64,000 nucleotides of DNA from an uncultured Faecalibacterium sp. (GTDB lineage: Bacteria > Bacillota > Clostridia > Oscillospirales > Ruminococcaceae). Location of the stretch: contig CAKSWU010000003.1 in NCBI GenBank assembly GCA_934513205.1, positions 96,209-160,208 on the forward strand. The letters are read 5' to 3'. Positions 6,721 through 14,022 of this stretch are shown piece after piece (positions within the stretch are counted from its first letter, which is position 1; every line of letters begins with the position of its first letter). The notes under the pieces are model-generated. The model was not told the DNA's origin. It saw only the letters and a program-made list of their open reading frames with translations, and did no database searches. The position numbers and the translations under genes are program-made.

Positions 6721-9522
6721 ATGATGAACTCGGTTGAAAAAGATTTGAAGAGCTACTTTGGCCTTGAGTATGGCGGAGAAGACGATACTCTGGAGCATTA
6801 CGGCACCAAGCGTCATTCTGGTCGTTATCCGTGGGGTAGTGGTGAAACTCCGTATCAGCATTCTGGCGATTTCCTGTCTCGCGTCGAGAAATATAAGGCT
6901 GAAGGTATGTCTGAGGCCGAAATCTTGAAAGCTATCAATGATACGCTTCCGCCCGAATATCAGCTTGGTGCCACTGAGTTTCGTGTCGCTAAAACCAAAG
7001 CTGGACATGACCGTAAGGCTCAACAGTGGGATGATATCCAGAAGCTGAAGAAGGAAAACCCTAATATGGGGTGGACTGAAATCGGTCAAAAGCTTGGGCT
7101 TCCTGAATCCACTGTCCGCTCTATGTACAAGAACGGCGTTGGCACCAAGAAAGATCAGGCTGAAAAGATCGCCGAGACCCTGAAAAAAGAAGTTGACAAG
7201 AAGGGTATGGTCGATGTGTCTGAGGGTACAAATCTTACCCTTGGCGTATCAGAAGGTAAGATGGACGAGGCCATTTATATTCTTGAAGCAGAACATGGCT
7301 ACAAGCGTTATGGCGTTGGCATCAAGCAACCTACCAACTTTCGTCAGCAGACCAACATCACTGTTCTGGCAAAGCCTGAATACGATCAGAATTATGCCTA
7401 TAAGCATCAGGGCGACATTCAGTCTTTGGGTGACTATCATTCTGATGACGGCGGCAGTTCATTTCGTCAGCTGCAGCCTCCCTCAAGCTTAGACTCGAAG
7501 CGTGTGGCAGTTCGTTACGGCGATGAAGGCGGTCTAGCAAAGGATGGTGTCATGGAGATTCGTCGTGGCGTTCCTGATTTGGATCTTGGCAACTCCCATT
7601 ATGCTCAGGTCCGTATCATGGTAGATAACAGCCATTATCTGAAGGGCATGGCCATGTATTCGGACAATATGCCGGATGGTGCTGATATTGTGTTCAACAC
7701 GAACAAGCCTTCTGGCACACCTAAGATGAAAGTGTTCAAAGAGATCAAGAACGATCCGGGCAATCCATTTGGCGCTGCCATTACTGCGGAAGGCCAGAGC
7801 ACCTACATCGGAAAAGATGGCAAAGAGCATCTTTCTCCCATCAATAAGTTGAAATGGGAAGGTGACTGGGATGATATGTCCAAGAGCGTTTCATCTCAGT
7901 TTCTTTCCAAGCAGCCTCTGCCGCTGATTAAGAAGCAGCTTGATCTTACCATGGCCGATTACAAGGCCGAGTATGATGAGATCAGGCACTACACGAACCC
8001 GACCGTCAAGAAAAAGATGCTGATGGACTTTGCTGAGAAATGTGATGGCACGTCAATGACGCTGAAGGCATCCGCATTTCCTGGTCAGGCAACCAAAGTC
8101 ATTCTGCCTTTGGACAAAATCAAGGAGACAGAAGCTTATTGTCCTACATATGAGAATGGAACCAAGCTTGCACTGGTTCGATATCCTCATGCGGGTACGT
8201 TCGAGATCCCTATTGTTACTGTTAACAATAAGAACACCAGTGGCAAGGCTAACCTCGGCAATGTCAAGGATGCAATTGGTATCAGTTCCAAGGTTGCCGA
8301 ACGTTTGTCCGGTGCCGATTTCGATGGTGATACTGTCATGGCGATTCCTATGAGCGACAAGGTACGCATCAACTCGACCGATCCGCTGCCTGGTCTGAAA
8401 GGCTTTGATCCCAAGACTTCTTACGCTGTTCCGGAAGGCAATCCGAACAACGTGCGGCTGATGAAGAAGGATGAGAAACAGAAAGAGATGGGCATCATCT
8501 CGAACCTCATCACTGACATGACGCTTCGTGGAGCACCACCTGAAGATCTGGAACGAGCAGTGCGCCATTCGATGGTTGTCATCGATGCCGAGAAGCACAA
8601 GCTTGACTATAAGCGCTCTGAGAAAGAGAACGGCATCCAGGAGCTGAAGCGTAAGTATCAGATTAGAACGCTTACAGATGCAGATGGTAACACCTACGAA
8701 AAGTATGGTGGTGCATCCACACTGCTTTCCCGTCGTAAGCAGACGATCCGCATCCCTGAACGTCGTGGCAGTGTCCACATTGACAAGGAGACCGGCAAAC
8801 CTATTTATAAGGAAAGTGGCCGTGTCTATAAAGACAAACAGGGTAAGGAGCATAAGGCAGAAACCGAGGTTAGTCTGATTTCGGTAACAGATGATGCGCG
8901 CACACTTATGTCCTCGAAGTCTGGAACCGCACAGGAAGTGTTGTATGCAAACTTTTCTAACTCGCTGAAGGCCCTGGCCAACAAGGCTCGCAAGGAATCT
9001 GTCAACATGAAGGGAATCCAGCGTGACCCGGCAGCGGCCAAGGAGTATGCAGCTGAAGTGGCATCCCTGAACGAGAAGTATCAGGCAGTCCTAGCCAATA
9101 AACCGAAGGAACGCCGTGCCATGATTATCGCGAACTCTAAGATCAAGGCAATAGTCGAAGCTCGTGGTCTGGATTACAACAATAAGGATGATAAGAAAGA
9201 GATTAAGAAGATTTCTAGCGTCGAAATGCAGCGTGCTCGTGAGCAAGTCGGCGCTAATAGCAGTAGGACCAAGATTGTCTTCAGTGACCGTGAATGGGAA
9301 GCTGTTCAGAAGCATGCAATTTCTGATTCCTTGCTGACAAAGTTCTTGAATTCTTCTGATTCAACCGAAATTGTCAAGCGCGCAATGCCGAAATCGACTA
9401 CAAAGCTTTCGCCTGCTAAATTGGCAAAAGCCAAAGCGATGCTTGCCATATATACGTATGATCAGATTGCGGAAGCCCTTAATGTTCCGAAGTCTACGAT
9501 TTACGATGCATTGAATAAATAA
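6721..9522 (+). CDS. Single-chain double-barrel RNA polymerase-like protein, 933 aa
   Basis: The chain carries both catalytic barrels of multisubunit RNA polymerase in one polypeptide. Residues 305-326 (HYLKGMAMYSDNMPDGADIVFN) resemble the beta-subunit stretch with the active-site lysine and the VDIILNP strand; K308 would be that lysine. Residues 481-537 resemble beta-prime: R487 in LVRYPHAG, then ADFDGD with metal-binding D533, D535 and D537. A helix-turn-helix sits near 118-135 and another in the last 22 residues; residues about 25-40 hold an H-Y-G-x-K...WGSG peptide. Length fits YonO of phage SPbeta (about 900 aa). It probably transcribes phage genes. It overlaps nothing; a 1-base gap separates it from the nuclease gene. 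Confidence 0.8.
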   Translation: MMNSVEKDLKSYFGLEYGGEDDTLEHYGTKRHSGRYPWGSGETPYQHSGDFLSRVEKYKAEGMSEAEILKAINDTLPPEYQLGATEFRVAKTKAGHDRKAQQWDDIQKLKKENPNMGWTEIGQKLGLPESTVRSMYKNGVGTKKDQAEKIAETLKKEVDKKGMVDVSEGTNLTLGVSEGKMDEAIYILEAEHGYKRYGVGIKQPTNFRQQTNITVLAKPEYDQNYAYKHQGDIQSLGDYHSDDGGSSFRQLQPPSSLDSKRVAVRYGDEGGLAKDGVMEIRRGVPDLDLGNSHYAQVRIMVDNSHYLKGMAMYSDNMPDGADIVFNTNKPSGTPKMKVFKEIKNDPGNPFGAAITAEGQSTYIGKDGKEHLSPINKLKWEGDWDDMSKSVSSQFLSKQPLPLIKKQLDLTMADYKAEYDEIRHYTNPTVKKKMLMDFAEKCDGTSMTLKASAFPGQATKVILPLDKIKETEAYCPTYENGTKLALVRYPHAGTFEIPIVTVNNKNTSGKANLGNVKDAIGISSKVAERLSGADFDGDTVMAIPMSDKVRINSTDPLPGLKGFDPKTSYAVPEGNPNNVRLMKKDEKQKEMGIISNLITDMTLRGAPPEDLERAVRHSMVVIDAEKHKLDYKRSEKENGIQELKRKYQIRTLTDADGNTYEKYGGASTLLSRRKQTIRIPERRGSVHIDKETGKPIYKESGRVYKDKQGKEHKAETEVSLISVTDDARTLMSSKSGTAQEVLYANFSNSLKALANKARKESVNMKGIQRDPAAAKEYAAEVASLNEKYQAVLANKPKERRAMIIANSKIKAIVEARGLDYNNKDDKKEIKKISSVEMQRAREQVGANSSRTKIVFSDREWEAVQKHAISDSLLTKFLNSSDSTEIVKRAMPKSTTKLSPAKLAKAKAMLAIYTYDQIAEALNVPKSTIYDALNK

Positions 9523-9543
9523 GAACAAAAGGAAGCGAGAAAT

Positions 9544-9813
9544 ATGGTTCGTTGTTTTCTTACTACGGTTGACAATCCTTACGATCCGCATGACCAGTTC
9601 GATCAGTGGTATCGTTTTGACTGTGACCATGGCCACAATTCCTGCGGCATCCTTGCGCGGCTCGCATACACGTCCGACCAGCTGTCTGATAATGAAAATG
9701 CTTACGAAATTGAGCAGGCAATCGATCAGATCGTCATGGCTGATCCGTTAAACCTGTACCGGAAGGTCAAAAAGACCCTTCCCGACCCCGAAACTGGCAC
9801 AAACGCTGCTTAA
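9544..9813 (+). CDS. Hypothetical phage protein, 89 aa
   Basis: GGAAGCGAG precedes ATG 9544. The sequence is rich in Asp and aromatic residues near the start (NPYDPHDQFDQWYRFDCDHGHNSCGIL) and has a helical C-terminal part. It is the last gene before the 415-bp non-coding region that separates early/middle from late genes. No family name is recognised. Confidence 0.6.
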   Translation: MVRCFLTTVDNPYDPHDQFDQWYRFDCDHGHNSCGILARLAYTSDQLSDNENAYEIEQAIDQIVMADPLNLYRKVKKTLPDPETGTNAA

Positions 9814-10228
9814 ACTGACGTTTAGACAGGGGGGGAGGGGTCCAAAAAATCCACCCCCTCCCTAAATCGCGCCGGTCATTGATATTTCCCCGGGGGTAAA
9901 ATTGATATTTGGGCTTTGGGATGTAGACCAGGGCCTGAATACATATCCGAGTCTCTGATTTGCCTGTAACGCGGATCAGGGGCTTTTGCAAGGGCTTATG
10001 AGATAGCGGTTTCCTCCGATGATGGGTTTGCGCGAATCCTCCTTTTGACCTCCATAACTTCTCCTTTCAATGCTTTGCAGGCATCTCTTTATGGATATTC
10101 TGATAACAGCTCTCATAAGCCCTTGCAAAAGCCCTTAAACCCTCAACAAAATAGCGTAAAAAAACACTCTAGGAAGCGAACGACAGATTCAAAAGTAGTC
10201 AAGATTGTTGAGAAAGGAATGAAAACCC
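9814..10228. other. Non-coding region between middle and late genes; candidate packaging or late-promoter region
   Basis: No convincing gene lies here. The region holds a G-rich hairpin (GGGAGGGG at 9833-9840 with CCCCTCCC at 9855-9862, no T-tract), two short copies of ATTGATATTT (9878, 9901) and a perfect 24-bp inverted repeat (separate entry). Lying just before the putative small terminase and HNH genes, it is where cos or pac often lies in siphophages. This placement is inference. Confidence 0.4.
9980..10134. repeat. Perfect 24-bp inverted repeat, 107-bp spacer
   Basis: The 24 bases at 9980-10003 (GGGCTTTTGCAAGGGC...) are the exact reverse complement of 10111-10134. The arms contain TTGCAA palindromes of their own. 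Transcription across it would form a long stem; as DNA it could be a protein-binding or cleavage site. Confidence 0.85.
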
Positions 10229-10573
10229 ATGAAGACAAAGAAGGTCTCATCTGGCGATGATGTCGGAATGCGACCGGCGTTGTCTCCAGAGGCACGAGAA
10301 AACCAAATGATATCTCTGGCTGTCGACCTGGTGGAAAAACGACTGCGAGAGGGTACTGCGTCCAGTGCGGAAACAACATATTACCTGCGACTGTCAGGTA
10401 GTAAGGCACGGCTGGAGAAAGAAAAGCTGGAGGAGGAGAACAAACTTCTGCGCGCCAAGACGGAGGCACTGCAGGCGGCAAAGAACACCGAAGAGATGTA
10501 CGCCGAAGCCATCAAGGCCATGCGCATCTACAACGGACAGGACGAAGGCGAGGAAGAGGATGGCGAATATTAA
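10229..10573 (+). CDS. Putative small terminase subunit, 114 aa
   Basis: The product begins with a charged segment and PEARENQMISLAVDLVEKRLREG, followed by a long coiled-coil (KARLEKEKLEEENKLLRAKTEALQAAK) and a acidic tail. Position at the start of the late region, length, and the coiled-coil oligomerisation segment fit the small terminase, which recognises phage DNA and loads the large subunit. No clear HTH is visible, so it may instead be another conserved coiled-coil protein of clostridial phages. It overlaps the next gene by 14 bases. Confidence 0.45.
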   Translation: MKTKKVSSGDDVGMRPALSPEARENQMISLAVDLVEKRLREGTASSAETTYYLRLSGSKARLEKEKLEEENKLLRAKTEALQAAKNTEEMYAEAIKAMRIYNGQDEGEEEDGEY

Positions 10574-10739
10574 CTGGTATGCAGCGACCATGATCTTCTC
10601 CATTGTCGGGTTGGTATTTTGTCTGCTGGCAATGATGACAGATGACAGCGAGCCTTGGAACAACCTGCATTTTGTGTGGTACTTTGCACTGATGGGCGTC
10701 GTTATTCTGGAGATGGGCGCCATCGTGTATCTGGCGTGA
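10560..10739 (+). CDS. Two-helix membrane protein, 59 aa
   Basis: ATG 10560 lies after GAGGAAGAGG inside the end of the preceding gene. The product has two hydrophobic helices (TMIFSIVGLVFCLLAMM and FVWYFALMGVVILEMGAIVYLA) separated by DDSEPWNN. It is therefore an inner-membrane hairpin protein in the late operon. Function unknown. Confidence 0.55.
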   Translation: MANINWYAATMIFSIVGLVFCLLAMMTDDSEPWNNLHFVWYFALMGVVILEMGAIVYLA

Positions 10740-10750
10740 AGGAGTAAGCA

Positions 10751-11200
10751 ATGGAACGGAAAAGCTACTCGGAGCTGATGCGGTATGCAGAGTTCGACGA
10801 CCGGTTCCATTACCTGCAGCTGCACGGCACAGTGGGGTATGACACCTTTGGGTTTGACCGGTACCTAAATCAGGATTTTTACCAGTTGAGAGAATGGCGT
10901 GCCTTCCGGGACAAGATCATAGTGCGGGATATGGGCTGCGATCTGGCACACCCGGAGCACGAGATCACGGACTGGGTGATACGAAACGGAAAGCCCATTC
11001 GGCCGCGCATTATTATCCACCACCTGAACCCGCTGACGAAGGAAGACGTGTTGGGGCACACGGACGCACTACTGGACCCGGAAAACGTGATCTGCGTGAG
11101 CGATCGCACTCACAAAGCCATCCACTACGGAGATGACACGATCTTAAAGCCTGCATTTGCAGAGAGACGCCCGGGCGACACTTGCCTTTGGAGGAAATAA
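10751..11200 (+). CDS. HNH endonuclease-like phage protein, 149 aa
   Basis: AAGGAG precedes ATG 10751. The C-terminal half shows an HNH/beta-beta-alpha-metal layout: IIHHLNPLT, then DPENVICVSDRTHKAIHYG, giving His-His...Asn...His-x3-His. HNH proteins near terminase genes assist cleavage at cos ends in HK97-like and related phages. The upstream non-coding region 9814-10228 could contain such a site. The next gene starts 1 base after its stop. Confidence 0.8.
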   Translation: MERKSYSELMRYAEFDDRFHYLQLHGTVGYDTFGFDRYLNQDFYQLREWRAFRDKIIVRDMGCDLAHPEHEITDWVIRNGKPIRPRIIIHHLNPLTKEDVLGHTDALLDPENVICVSDRTHKAIHYGDDTILKPAFAERRPGDTCLWRK

Positions 11201-11201
11201 G

Positions 11202-11402
11202 ATGTATCCGGTACGAAAATTCAATGTTGCGGAAGCAGCATACAGCACGAACCTGCGGCTGAAGATGCAGGAGGCAGAACACATGGTGCGGTGTATTGCA
11301 CCGAGCCGTGAGCGCAGTCTGGCGCTGACGAAGTTGGATGAGGCATTGTTTTGGGCAAATGCAGCCATTGCAGCCGAAGGTGTAATGGATCACGAGGAAT
11401 AA
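11202..11402 (+). CDS. Acb2/Tad1-like anti-CBASS/anti-Thoeris cyclic-nucleotide sponge, 66 aa
   Basis: TTGGAGGAAA places ATG 11202. The C-terminal helix SRERSLALTKLDEALFWANA (residues about 35-54) followed by AIA is the hallmark of the Acb2/Tad1 hairpin family, in which two helices assemble into hexamers that bind cyclic di-/tri-nucleotides or gcADPR and so silence CBASS or Thoeris immunity. The first helix is NLRLKMQEAEHMVRCIA. Length 66 aa is somewhat below the better-known members, with a shorter N-terminus. It lies between the HNH gene and an inverted moron-like gene, a usual site for accessory counter-defence genes. Which signal it binds cannot be read from sequence. Confidence 0.7.
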   Translation: MYPVRKFNVAEAAYSTNLRLKMQEAEHMVRCIAPSRERSLALTKLDEALFWANAAIAAEGVMDHEE

Positions 11403-11407
11403 AAGAA

Positions 11408-11822
11408 AAACAATGATCCTTATAGTGAAGTGGTAAAAGAAAAGCCGATGATTGCTGGGAACAACCATCGACGATGTATTAGCATTGGGGCACTGAAATT
11501 TTTGGAAAGAACTCACGCACGGCTTCGTCAGCAATCCACTGGGTAATGGATGCATCGATTTGAGCCAACAATGCATCGCGGGAAGAATCAGCAATTTGGG
11601 TGAGACTGAAGGCCGATTTACTTCCATTTTTGGAAATCAAGGGTGAACCGGTGATGCGGTTCGACTTTTTCAAAGATGCATTCGGAATGTTACGAATTCC
11701 CTTTTGCGAGAAACCTGCAAAAACGGTGTAAACCAGTTTGTACAGGCAACTTCCGATTTGTGCTTTTCTTTGAGCACGCAGCAATGCTGCTTTTACCATT
11801 TCGCTATAAGGATCATTGTTTG
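11408..11822. repeat. Imperfect inverted repeat (about 32 bp, two mismatches) around the moron gene 3' part
   Basis: The + strand at about 11408-11439 (AAACAATGATCCTTATAG...) reappears as reverse complement near 11791-11822 inside the minus-strand gene, with about 30 of 32 bases equal. Both copies encode NNDPYSE-(V/M)-VK in their own sense frames, and copy 1 is in frame just after the acb2-like stop codon. It looks like a duplicated, inverted gene fragment. Confidence 0.7.
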
Positions 11823-12078
11823 CTATCATGGCAAGGCTAACGACCATCATCAGTTGACGACATTCCACATTTTGTCGGTCTTTCGTGCTGAGATACTTAA
11901 TTTCTTCTATGCGAGTCTTAATCAACACATCAGCTGCAGCAATAGAGCTCGGATAATGCAATAGGGCATCGTTAGCTTGACGGCGACAGGCAAATATAAC
12001 CATTCTGACCGTTGAAAATTTGGCGATAAGTAGTATCGCACTGTACGCGAACTTTCGACTGTTCAACACATACAGCAT
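11479..12078 (-). CDS. Inverted accessory (moron-like) gene, unknown protein, up to 199 aa
   Basis: This gene faces the late operon, has lower GC than its neighbours, and has a full sigma70-type promoter of its own at 12112-12140. AAAGGAGGGG lies 11-16 bases before ATG 12078 (minus). An overlapping ATG 4 bases upstream opens a different frame of only 36 codons, so a start-proximal frameshift is possible. The product is mixed helical (IEEIKYLSTKDRQNVECRQLMMVVSLAMIANND) and ends AVREFFPKISVPQC. No family is recognised. Its genomic setting suggests expression from the lysogen. Confidence 0.55.
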   Translation of the reverse strand: MLYVLNSRKFAYSAILLIAKFSTVRMVIFACRRQANDALLHYPSSIAAADVLIKTRIEEIKYLSTKDRQNVECRQLMMVVSLAMIANNDPYSEMVKAALLRAQRKAQIGSCLYKLVYTVFAGFSQKGIRNIPNASLKKSNRITGSPLISKNGSKSAFSLTQIADSSRDALLAQIDASITQWIADEAVREFFPKISVPQC

Positions 12079-12111
12079 TCATTAAACACCCCTCCTTTAT
12101 TTTGGGAGAAA

Positions 12112-12140
12112 AGTATAGCATGAATGCAGATGGATGTCAA
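12112..12140 (-). promoter_or_regulatory. Sigma70-type promoter of the inverted gene
   Basis: Read on the minus strand: TTGACA (12140-12135), 17-base spacer, TATACT (12117-12112). The -35 box is perfect. It points into the 11479-12078 gene and is independent of the late operon. Confidence 0.8.
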
Positions 12141-12167
12141 ACGAGTTATAGGAAAGGAAAATTTAAA

Positions 12168-12509
12168 ATGGACAGTATCCTGACCTCAGTGAAGAAGCTG
12201 CTCGGCCTGACCGAGGAGTACACGGCCTTTGATGCCGACCTCATCATGCACATCAACAGTGTGCTTATGATCCTGAACCAGATGGGCGTGGGGCCGGAAA
12301 AGCCCTTTTCCATCAGCGATGCGACCGCGACGTGGAGCGAGTTCTGCCAGCAAAGGGCAGACATTGAGGCGGTGAAGAGCTATGTGGCACTGAAGGTGAA
12401 GCTGCTGTTCGACCCGCCGCAGAGCTCCAGCACGATGGAAGCAACGAAGAACCTTACGGCTGAACTGGAATGGCGGCTGTATGCAGCGTGCGACAAGGAG
12501 GGATCGTAA
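12168..12509 (+). CDS. Phage head-tail connector (gp6-like), 113 aa
   Basis: ATG 12168 follows GGAAAGG and starts MDSILTSVKKLLGLTEEYTAFDADLI; the in-frame ATGs further upstream overlap the moron promoter and are rejected. The helical protein (FDADLIMHINSVLMILNQMGVG, then RADIEAVKSYVALKVKLLFDPP) matches the gp6-like head-tail connector / DNA-packaging family. Its place among tail genes, away from portal and capsid, is unusual. The stop overlaps the next ATG. Confidence 0.6.
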   Translation: MDSILTSVKKLLGLTEEYTAFDADLIMHINSVLMILNQMGVGPEKPFSISDATATWSEFCQQRADIEAVKSYVALKVKLLFDPPQSSSTMEATKNLTAELEWRLYAACDKEGS

Positions 12510-12811
12510 TGCGGAAACTGACCTTTGCGGTGACCGGGCAAAAGCTCTCCAAGGAGGGCGATTTTTCCGGGATCACGGCAGGAAGCAAGGGGTATTTGTA
12601 CTGCAAGGTGAAAACCACCGATCCGGACTGGATGCGTGCCAAGAAGGTACTGCTGTTTGACGAGGAGTACGCCGTGGCTGTGGGCGCGGACGGAGAATCC
12701 GCTGTGCCTGACGAGGTGACAGACGGCAGAAGCTTTAAGCTGCGGCTGATCGGTCAGTGCGGCAGGACCCGGATGATGACAAACCCGATATTGATCGAGC
12801 AGGTGAAATGA
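12509..12811 (+). CDS. Tail/baseplate-associated protein, 100 aa
   Basis: ATG 12509 overlaps the previous stop (TAATG), with AAGGAGGG upstream. The chain is beta-rich (KLTFAVTGQKL, KGYLYCKVKTTD, FKLRLIGQCG) and lies immediately before the BppU-like baseplate protein, with which it overlaps by 4 bases. A small baseplate or tail-tip component is likely from position only. Confidence 0.5.
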   Translation: MRKLTFAVTGQKLSKEGDFSGITAGSKGYLYCKVKTTDPDWMRAKKVLLFDEEYAVAVGADGESAVPDEVTDGRSFKLRLIGQCGRTRMMTNPILIEQVK

Positions 12812-14007
12812 TGGCAAGTTTGGATGAAGTGTTCTCCTCCATGCCGGACATGGGCGGGGAAGAAGATGGCGCTCTCGATTTTCTGATCGACGAAGATCTG
12901 CGCATTATCGCCGTTCCGGAGCGTGGTGTGGTCCTTGGTGTAGAAGGGGATAAGGATGTGAACCGGGTGCGGTTCCGGATGAACCGTTTTTACAAGGGGT
13001 CAGATCTATCGGAATTTCAGATCCGGATCAATTACCAGAACGCTGATGGAGACCGAAATTATTTTACCGTGACGGAAAAGACCGTGGATGCGGACCATTT
13101 TAGTTTCATCTGGATGGTCGCGGCGGACGCAGTAGCGACGAAGGGCATTGTGCTGTTTGTGGTGAACTGTTTTACGGCGGACGACAGCGGCATTGTGCAG
13201 AAGGCCTACCACACAACACTTGGGACCGCTTCGGCACTGGAAGGTCTGGAAGTGGATGTGGAAGGAAACGCTCCGCAGATCGTCGATTTTATGGGTCAGT
13301 TGAAAAACGACCTTCGGATCTATGTCGGCACACTGGTGACGGACACAGAAAAATTCGCAGCCGCAGCAGCAAACAGCGCCAGAGCGGCAGCAACGTCTGA
13401 GAAGAACGCAAAGACCTTTGCAGAGAATGCTGCATCCAGTGCCGGTAAAGCGGTAAAAGATGCCGCAGCGCTGTTGAAGGGCTACGCCGACAGTGCGCTT
13501 GAAAGCAAGGAAGCCGCCGCAGCCAGTCAGACCGCCGCGAAAGCGTCCGAAACGGAGTCCGCCAAGAACCTGCAAGGCACCAAAGAATATTTCGAGCAGG
13601 TGCGCACCATCACCATTGGTGCACAGGGATGGTATGCCACGCCGGAAGCCCTCAAGACGGCTGTACCGGTGGGCGAAAACGGCTGGTGGGCAGTGGTCGG
13701 TGCGACTGATACCATTTGGACGTGGGACAGCGACACGGGCACGTGGAAGGACAGCGTACAGAAGGCCGACCTGTCCGACTACTATACCCGCTCACAGACC
13801 GACCAAAAGCTGTCCGAAAAGCTGTCGAACCGCCCCGCCACTGCCAGCACGCTGGGCGGCGTGAAGGTGGGCGGCGGTCTGAGCGTGACGGCAGACGGCA
13901 CGCTGAGCGTGACCAGCGTCGGCGGGTTCAGCATCAGGGCGCAAACGACCGACCCCGGCGTGGGCAGTCCCCTTCCCACCGGCACCATCCTGCTGGTGTA
14001 CAAATAA
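12808..14007 (+). CDS. Baseplate upper protein / tail fibre (BppU-like), 399 aa
   Basis: ATG 12808 (ATGATGG, overlapping the previous stop). Residues 1-160 are a beta-rich anchoring domain like BppU_N (FRMNRFYKGSDLSEFQIRINYQNADG). Residues 190-260 form an alanine-rich coiled coil (NSARAAATSEKNAKTFAENAASSAGKAVKDAA is split across it), and the C-terminus has the fibre-type segment TLGGVKVGGGLSVTADGTLSV. It probably links receptor-binding parts to the tail tip. The next gene, a DUF6273-type protein, is the likely receptor-binding partner. Confidence 0.75.
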   Translation: MMASLDEVFSSMPDMGGEEDGALDFLIDEDLRIIAVPERGVVLGVEGDKDVNRVRFRMNRFYKGSDLSEFQIRINYQNADGDRNYFTVTEKTVDADHFSFIWMVAADAVATKGIVLFVVNCFTADDSGIVQKAYHTTLGTASALEGLEVDVEGNAPQIVDFMGQLKNDLRIYVGTLVTDTEKFAAAAANSARAAATSEKNAKTFAENAASSAGKAVKDAAALLKGYADSALESKEAAAASQTAAKASETESAKNLQGTKEYFEQVRTITIGAQGWYATPEALKTAVPVGENGWWAVVGATDTIWTWDSDTGTWKDSVQKADLSDYYTRSQTDQKLSEKLSNRPATASTLGGVKVGGGLSVTADGTLSVTSVGGFSIRAQTTDPGVGSPLPTGTILLVYK

Positions 14008-14022
14008 GGAGGTGGTGGGCGC

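Noticed and set aside
10045..10260. 71-aa plus-strand frame in the gap before the late genes
   Set aside because: It reads through one arm of the inverted repeat, has no convincing ribosome site and no protein-like pattern.
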